9,704 nucleotides of DNA from Deltaproteobacteria bacterium (lineage in GTDB: Bacteria > Desulfobacterota > Dissulfuribacteria > Dissulfuribacterales > UBA3076): positions 1-9,704 of the forward strand of contig JAGGRV010000257.1 in NCBI GenBank assembly GCA_021159445.1, read 5' to 3'. The notes below the pieces were generated by a model. That model saw nothing but the letters and a program-made list of their open reading frames with translations. It made no database searches and was not told the DNA's origin. Of the stretch, positions 5,654 through 9,704 are shown one piece after another. Made by a program: the position numbers and the translations under genes. Each line of letters starts with the position of its first letter. Position 1 is the stretch's first letter.

Positions 5654-5734
5654 GCTATTAGCTATTAGCTGTTAGCTGTTAGCTATTAGCTATTAGCTTT
5701 CAGTAAACTAATTGCTAACCGCTAGTCGCTCATT
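5654..5734. repeat. Heptanucleotide tandem repeat after feoB
   Basis: Seven units occupy 5654-5702: GCTATTA, GCTATTA, GCTGTTA, GCTGTTA, GCTATTA, GCTATTA, GCTTTCA. After a short gap come GCTAACC, GCTAGTC and GCTCATT (5714-5734). The second block shares its GCTAACC unit with the array at 16-50. The repeat fills most of the 118-base gap between the permease gene and the secreted-protein genes. No T-tract terminator is seen, so read-through is possible. Confidence 0.85.
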
Positions 5735-5760
5735 TTAAGAAGGAAGGGAGGTGAGACGTT

Positions 5761-6084
5761 ATGAAAAAGACCTTGATCTATTTATTTGGTTTCCTGGCGG
5801 TGCCGTTTTTTTTCACCACCTATGCATTTGCGCACACGCCTCTTTGCTCTTGCTATGACAATGGAGACGGGACGATAACGTGCGAAGGTGGTTTTTCTGA
5901 TGGTTCATCAGCCGCCGGAGTCAGTATGACTGTGCAGGACAAAGACGGCAAGGCAGTCACTGAAGGAAGGATGACCGAAGACAGCGAATTTACCTTCAAG
6001 AAACCCGAGGGTGATTACACGGTAGTCTTTGATGCAGGACCCGGTCACGTTGTAGAGGTACCAGGCTCAGAAATTACGGAATAG
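5761..6084 (+). CDS. Small secreted Cys-containing protein, possibly metal-binding
   Basis: This 107-residue protein has a strong ribosome site (GGGAGGTGA) upstream of its ATG. Residues 1-24 are a signal peptide: MKKT, a long hydrophobic core, and AFA before the cut. Cleavage would leave histidine 25 as the mature N-terminus, followed by TPLCSC with C29 and C31 and then C41. The rest resembles a compact beta domain (GGFSDGSSAAGVSMTVQDKDG, EFTFKKPEGDYTVVFDAGPGH), like the small carboxypeptidase-regulatory-type domains. H96 lies in GPGHVVEV. Small proteins of this style occur beside DUF4198 genes, some of them linked to nickel or cobalt uptake. Its position after feoB and 17 bases before the DUF4198 gene suggests a periplasmic metal-handling role. 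No specific family is confirmed. Confidence 0.7.
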   Translation: MKKTLIYLFGFLAVPFFFTTYAFAHTPLCSCYDNGDGTITCEGGFSDGSSAAGVSMTVQDKDGKAVTEGRMTEDSEFTFKKPEGDYTVVFDAGPGHVVEVPGSEITE

Positions 6085-6101
6085 GAATTGAGGAGAAAAA
6101 A

Positions 6102-6926
6102 ATGAAAAAATTAGTAATGCTATTATCCCTGGTCGCGGCCTTCGCGCTGAGCGCGCCGGCTTACGCCCATTTTCAGACGATTTATACGCCGCAAAGCGCT
6201 CTTTCGAAGACGCAAAAAATCAACATCAAGTTGATCTTTACCCACCCGTGGGAAGCCGGGCATACCATGGACATCGGAAAAGATCAGAGCGGCAAGATAC
6301 ACCCGCCCATCGCATTTGGCGTCATGCACAAAGGCAAGAAAAAAGACCTTCTCGAGACCCTGAAAGCGATAACCTTTACCAGCCTCAGCAATAAGGGAAG
6401 GGCCTACGATGTTAATATGAAATTAAAAGGGATGGGTGACCATGTATTTTACTTTGTTCCTGCACCATACTATGAAGGGGCAGAAGACATCTATATCCAG
6501 CAGTGCACCAAGGCGATATACAATATAGCCGGTGCTCCGACTGATTGGGATGCATTGGTAGGTGATCCTTTACCTACAGAGATTGTTCCTCTGGACAAGC
6601 CGTATAGCATCTGGAAAGGAATGAGTTTTCGCGGTGTTGTCACGTGCGGCGGCAAACCGGTGCCTGATGCTGAAATCGAAGTTACATATATGAACCACAA
6701 TATCGAAGGGAATAATTTCGTAACAAAGGAAAATATGGAAATACCGCAACCTGACCTTGTGCCTATCGGCATCAAGGCCGACAGCAACGGCGAGTTCTCT
6801 TTTACATTTCCCAAGGCCGGCTGGTGGGGCTTTTGCGCCCTTGGTGCCGGCGGAGATTTGAAATACAACGGGAAGGAACTTTCCCAGGATGCAGTCATCT
6901 GGGTCCAGGTAGTTGATATAAAATAA
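6102..6926 (+). CDS. DUF4198-family periplasmic protein (COG5266-like)
   Basis: This 274-residue secreted protein starts at an ATG with GAGGAG six bases upstream. Its signal peptide (1-22) ends in AYA, placing histidine 23 (HFQTIYTP) at the mature N-terminus, as is common in DUF4198 proteins. The N-terminal part carries H48 and H54 in FTHPWEAGHTMD and H114 in GDHVFYFVP. The second half contains a carboxypeptidase-regulatory-like beta domain (FRGVVTCGGKPVPDAEIEVT, about 176-195) and the closing sequence ADSNGEFSFTFPKAGWWGFC. The family is annotated as a periplasmic component of cobalt or nickel uptake, though direct evidence is thin. Following feoB and the small secreted protein, it may bind Fe(II) or a similar metal for delivery. 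The metal is unproven. A terminator-like hairpin follows its stop. Confidence 0.85.
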   Translation: MKKLVMLLSLVAAFALSAPAYAHFQTIYTPQSALSKTQKINIKLIFTHPWEAGHTMDIGKDQSGKIHPPIAFGVMHKGKKKDLLETLKAITFTSLSNKGRAYDVNMKLKGMGDHVFYFVPAPYYEGAEDIYIQQCTKAIYNIAGAPTDWDALVGDPLPTEIVPLDKPYSIWKGMSFRGVVTCGGKPVPDAEIEVTYMNHNIEGNNFVTKENMEIPQPDLVPIGIKADSNGEFSFTFPKAGWWGFCALGAGGDLKYNGKELSQDAVIWVQVVDIK

Positions 6927-6930
6927 GCAC

Positions 6931-6971
6931 AGGCGGTAATTTGAGGGATAATCATAAGGCCGCCTTTTTTT
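6931..6971 (+). terminator. Probable intrinsic terminator of the feo/DUF4198 block
   Basis: AGGCGG (6931-6936) pairs with CCGCCT (6960-6965), and seven T residues follow directly (6965-6971). The 23-base loop is longer than usual, so efficiency is uncertain, but the position right after the last gene fits well. Confidence 0.6.
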
Positions 6972-7053
6972 GGCAGCCGTTCATGTAATTGCGTATCAGT
7001 TAGATATTTGCTTGTCGCCTTCTTATCATTAATAATTACCGCTCTCTCCTCTG

Positions 7054-7088
7054 TATGACCCTCTCCCCGATCCGGGGAGAGGGTCATA
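7054..7088. repeat. Perfect 16-bp hairpin repeat in the intergenic region
   Basis: TATGACCCTCTCCCCG (7054-7069) and its exact complement (7073-7088) are separated by three bases. The GC-rich core resembles interspersed palindromic elements built on CCCTCTCCCC and GGGGAGAGGG that occur in many bacterial genomes. There is no T-tract. It is the only structured element I see in the 6972-7244 gap. Confidence 0.8.
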
Positions 7089-7244
7089 TACCCTTTTAAG
7101 GTGTTAAATTGCCCAAGCCCCCGGATCCAGGTCTCTCCTCTCCTTGAATCGCAACCCGGCAGAACAGGACTGCGGTTTCCGGAGGATGCCTTCCGCATGA
7201 CCGACAGGATGGAATTTATCAATGTGGACCAATACCGTGGATAA

Positions 7245-7550
7245 AAGGCTGACCGAGCAGTTTACAGGAGCCCTGAGAGAAGCTGGATCTGTTTTTCCTG
7301 CACGGTCTATAAAGCGCTCTTTCCGTTTTATATAAAAACCACGGACAAGACGAGCGGCTACCTGCGATTTGACGTAATCCGGAACGGGCCGTCTGCCCTG
7401 ATCGGCATTGCCTTCTCGTTGGTCTTTGCCATCGTCGTCATGAACGCGCGGAAACTTGGTTTAAGAAAACACTGGGCCGATCTTGTTATCATCATGTTCA
7501 CCGGCCTCTATGGCCTGATTGCTGTTACCATAATCGAACCGGAGCCGTGA
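7245..7550 (+). pseudogene. C-terminal remnant of an unidentified membrane protein
   Basis: A frame open from 7245 to the TGA at 7548-7550 encodes plausible protein from about 7310 on: YKALFPFYIKTTDKTSGYLR, then FDVIRNGPSA, a membrane helix LIGIAFSLVFAIVVM, the basic loop NARKLGLRKHW, a second helix ADLVIIMFTGLYGLIAVTII, and a short EPEP tail. The positive loop between two hydrophobic segments is typical of a real inner-membrane protein. No in-frame start with a ribosome site exists before the first helix, and upstream sequence in this frame (RSWICFSC) looks unlike protein, so the 5' part is lost or frameshifted. I do not recognise the family. It converges with the HMA-like gene. Confidence 0.45.
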
Positions 7551-7615
7551 TTTTCGCCTCCTCCGGTGTTCGCCGGCAAAGTTCCGCTGCTCGCCCACAG
7601 CCAAAGCCAAAATTC

Positions 7616-7960
7616 TCAAGGATCGCCGGATTCCCACAAAGCGAGAAGGCGGGCCACCACATCCTTTGTCTGTTCCGGCCGATCTTTCAGCCCGGCCAGG
7701 GCCTCCCACAATTCCGGGTCCAGATGCTCAGGATCGTATTCAACGACTGCGGACAGGGCCAAGGCGTTAACCCGCACACTGAGGATGCCGGGAATCTGAT
7801 TCACATGGTCCCCCAGGTCCACCCCCTGAAGAGACTCGATGCCGGAAAATGAAATCCTGAGCCTGATCCTGCCGGGGATGTGATGGGCAATCTCCAAATG
7901 TGGTACAATGTCTAACAACGTCTGGATTACTTTATTTTTTAAACCGGTGTCATTTGTCAT
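7616..7960 (-). CDS. HMA-like accessory protein of the P-type ATPase
   Basis: The 114-residue cytoplasmic protein contains HHIPGRIRLRI (26-36), then HVNQIPGILSVRVNALALSAVVEYDPE (about 52-78). This is the betaalphabeta layout of a heavy-metal-associated-like domain that lacks the CxxC metal site and uses the P/SGR-R-R motif instead (HMA_2 type). The remaining residues form two helices. In related transporters, including mycobacterial CtpC, such a domain is fused to the ATPase N-terminus. Here it is a separate gene just downstream of the ATPase and probably co-transcribed with it. The ATG at 7960 has no Shine-Dalgarno sequence, because the preceding bases are an AT-rich heptad repeat. Translation may rely on coupling to the upstream gene. 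Confidence 0.8.
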   Translation of the reverse strand: MTNDTGLKNKVIQTLLDIVPHLEIAHHIPGRIRLRISFSGIESLQGVDLGDHVNQIPGILSVRVNALALSAVVEYDPEHLDPELWEALAGLKDRPEQTKDVVARLLALWESGDP

Positions 7961-7965
7961 TTTTT

Positions 7966-8000
7966 AAATTCAAAATTCAAAATTTAGAATTCAAAATTCC
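7966..8000. repeat. Heptanucleotide tandem repeat between ATPase and HMA-like gene
   Basis: Five 7-bp units read AAATTCA, AAATTCA, AAATTTA, GAATTCA, AAATTCC. The array supplies the ATPase stop codon (7991-7993) and its last two residues, fills the 30-base gap, and ends a few bases before the next start codon. Confidence 0.8.
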
Positions 8001-9704
8001 TTTTTCTTGTCCGGCCCCAGCCCCGGTGCCTCCCAGGCCATAAGCCGGCTGGAATTGAGCAGGATGCCGAATGAATGAACTATGTGCAGTGCCCCGGCCA
8101 TAATGGGCGGGAGCATACCTGCGGCCCCAAGTATCACACCTCCTATGTTGGTGGAGACAGCCAGCCAGTGATTCTGCTCGATGGTTTTAATAGTCTTGTG
8201 GCTGAGCTGCCGAAGCCTTACAATGCACTCGAGATCGCTATTCACCAAGGCAATATCCGCTGCCTCGATGGCAACTTCGGCCCCTCCGGCCCCCATGGCT
8301 ACACCCACGCTGGAACTCGCCAGGGCAAGGGCGTCATTTACACCGTCACCCACCATGACCACCTGTTTGCCCTGAGCTTCGAGCTGTTCCACATAGCGTG
8401 CTTTTTCCTTGGGAAGCAGGACGGCCTGGTAGCCGTCAAATTCAAAATCCTCGGCCATGGCCTTGGCTACCGGCTTTGTGTCTCCGGTGACCAGGTGCAG
8501 GCTGGAAATTCCGTCCTTACGGAGCCAATTGAGCACATCTCCGGCACCGGCTCTGATGGTATTGGATACTGCTATCAGCCCCTGGGCCTTTCCGTTTTTG
8601 GCCACATATACTACGGTGTTTCCCCTGGCAATGAGGTCACCCGCACGGCCCTTGAAATATTTTATGTTGACCCCGGTCTCGTCCATGAACTTGTCGTTTC
8701 CTACCAGGATCTCGACTCCATCCAACCGGGCCCGGACTCCCCGGCCCAGAATGAACTCGCACATAACATGGGGTTTGGGCTTAATGCCCAGTTCAGCAGC
8801 AGCAGCCACCAGGGCCTGGGCCATGGGATGCTGGTAGTGGGCCTCTGCACTGGCTGCCAGGGCAAGGACACTTATCGGGCTCTGCCTCGGGGTTCGTGGG
8901 ATTACCTCGACCACTCGTGGAACCTCTGTGGTGAGAGTGCCGGTCTTGTCAAAACAGAAACAATTCGCCTTGCCTATATGCTCAAGGTAAAGCCCCCCTT
9001 TGATGAGGGTGTGGTTCCGGGCCGCATTGGCAAGGGCGGCTGAGACTGCGGTAGAAGCAGCCAGTACGGTTGCGCATGGGCAGGCCAGGACCAGCATCAC
9101 AGTGAAGGCCCGCATGGGATCCAGAGTGATGATCAAGGTCCCCAGGACCGCTACAACGGAAATGCGCATTAGTCGCGAAGCCAGTATGTCTGCACGTTTC
9201 TCCGAAGGTGCCCGGTTCGCCAGAGAGTCTTCCACCAGATGCAGGATTCGACAGAGATAGGTCTCATCTCCCACCTTCCCGGCCTGGATGAAGATTGCCC
9301 CTTGCTGGACAATGGTACCGGCAAAGACACGGTCCTCCGCCCGGCGCACTTCAGGCTCAGACCGGCCGGTAATGGGGGCCTCGTCTACCATGGCCTCTCC
9401 TTCGAGCACCACTCCGTCCACAGGAATTTTTTCACCTGTGTGACAAACTACGGTATTGCCTGCCTGGACCTGGTCTGCCGGTATTTCCACCTCCACTCCG
9501 TCCACTATGATAAAGGTATTTTTCGCCGCTACCTGGAGGATGTCGCGTATCGCCCTTCGTGATCGTTCACCTACATAGTCCTCAAGGAGCATACCGATCC
9601 GCAGGATCCAGATGATTTCCAGGGCTGCAGTTGCTTCTCCAACAAAAATGGCCACCACGCAGCTAACAGCCAGGAAGGGGAAGAGACTCATATACCGGCC
9701 CTGA
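7991..9704 (-). CDS. P1B-type heavy-metal ATPase, CtpC-like (5' end outside the window)
   Basis: The frame runs uninterrupted to the window edge, so the ATG at 9691 is not taken as the true start. The first membrane helices are missing, and about 570 of perhaps 700 residues are visible. Counting from that ATG, features are the actuator domain with ITGRSEP (107-113), the CPC transport motif (204-206), phosphorylation loop DKTGTLT (D248), the P1B-specific HP in YQHPMAQAL (288-289), VTGD (401-404), GDGVND (448-453), and a last membrane segment ending HSFGILLNSSRLM. The CPC motif, the ALHIVHSFGILLNSSRL end and the detached HMA-like gene recall the CtpC branch, linked to Mn(II)/Zn(II) export or metalation. 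The usual catalytic TGE is TGR here. The cargo metal cannot be read directly. The C-terminus lies in a heptad repeat. Confidence 0.93.
   Translation of the reverse strand, partial: QGRYMSLFPFLAVSCVVAIFVGEATAALEIIWILRIGMLLEDYVGERSRRAIRDILQVAAKNTFIIVDGVEVEIPADQVQAGNTVVCHTGEKIPVDGVVLEGEAMVDEAPITGRSEPEVRRAEDRVFAGTIVQQGAIFIQAGKVGDETYLCRILHLVEDSLANRAPSEKRADILASRLMRISVVAVLGTLIITLDPMRAFTVMLVLACPCATVLAASTAVSAALANAARNHTLIKGGLYLEHIGKANCFCFDKTGTLTTEVPRVVEVIPRTPRQSPISVLALAASAEAHYQHPMAQALVAAAAELGIKPKPHVMCEFILGRGVRARLDGVEILVGNDKFMDETGVNIKYFKGRAGDLIARGNTVVYVAKNGKAQGLIAVSNTIRAGAGDVLNWLRKDGISSLHLVTGDTKPVAKAMAEDFEFDGYQAVLLPKEKARYVEQLEAQGKQVVMVGDGVNDALALASSSVGVAMGAGGAEVAIEAADIALVNSDLECIVRLRQLSHKTIKTIEQNHWLAVSTNIGGVILGAAGMLPPIMAGALHIVHSFGILLNSSRLMAWEAPGLGPDKKKEF

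Noticed and set aside
5654..5734. CRISPR-like array
   Set aside because: Units are 7 bp with no spacers, so this is a simple tandem repeat and not CRISPR.
6491..7222. Minus-strand open frame of 243 codons covering the end of the DUF4198 gene and the following gap
   Set aside because: Half is antisense to DUF4198 and the rest is a translation of the hairpin repeat and terminator region; there is no coherent protein pattern.
8075..9043. Long plus-strand open frame (322 codons) opposite the ATPase
   Set aside because: It mirrors the conserved ATPase catalytic region and its translation has no recognisable motif.

Overview
The window reads as bacterial chromosome from an anaerobic, probably sulfate-reducing or syntrophic lineage of the former Deltaproteobacteria (Desulfobacterota). 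This is inferred from the pairing of a UPF0251/DUF134 regulator with a DUF5320 glycine/arginine-rich protein, a tandem feoA-feoA-split feoB operon, a DUF4198 periplasmic metal protein, and a P1B ATPase with a detached HMA-like domain. No ribosomal or phylogenetic marker is present, so the assignment is tentative. Much of the content concerns metals, especially iron.

Layout. Positions 1-304 hold a heptanucleotide repeat, the frameshifted tail of a small unidentified protein on the + strand, and a perfect 16-bp inverted repeat. Positions 304-1048 (- strand) carry a DUF134 regulator followed by a DUF5320 gene whose coiled-coil tail has slipped into another frame. A shared upstream region (1049-1272) leads on the other strand to a vapBC-type toxin-antitoxin pair (1273-1934). 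Positions 1979-2431 (- strand) are the receiver-domain stump of a hybrid sensor kinase, with a heptad repeat inserted in frame.

The core is a + strand ferrous-iron uptake operon at 2578-5642: two FeoA proteins, a stand-alone FeoB GTPase and a separate FeoB membrane permease with a large extra charged loop. After a heptad repeat come two secreted proteins (5761-6926), a small Cys-containing protein and a DUF4198 protein. Both are predicted to begin with histidine once the signal peptide is removed. A terminator-like hairpin closes this block. The seven genes plausibly form one metal-capture and uptake module: the secreted proteins bind metal, FeoB moves Fe(II) across the inner membrane, and the FeoA and GTPase proteins control it.

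Positions 6972-7550 hold a 16-bp hairpin repeat and the C-terminal remnant of a membrane protein. Positions 7616-9704 (- strand) carry an HMA-like accessory protein and a CtpC-like P1B ATPase that runs off the window edge. The ATPase has TGR where the actuator-domain TGE motif is expected.

Two themes stand out. First, four unrelated short tandem repeats all have a 7-bp period (16-50, 2115-2149, 5654-5734, 7966-8000), and each sits at a gene junction or inside a gene. Second, several reading frames are broken (remnant at 28-193, DUF5320, sensor kinase, membrane remnant). This indicates either decay of accessory DNA or single-base assembly errors.
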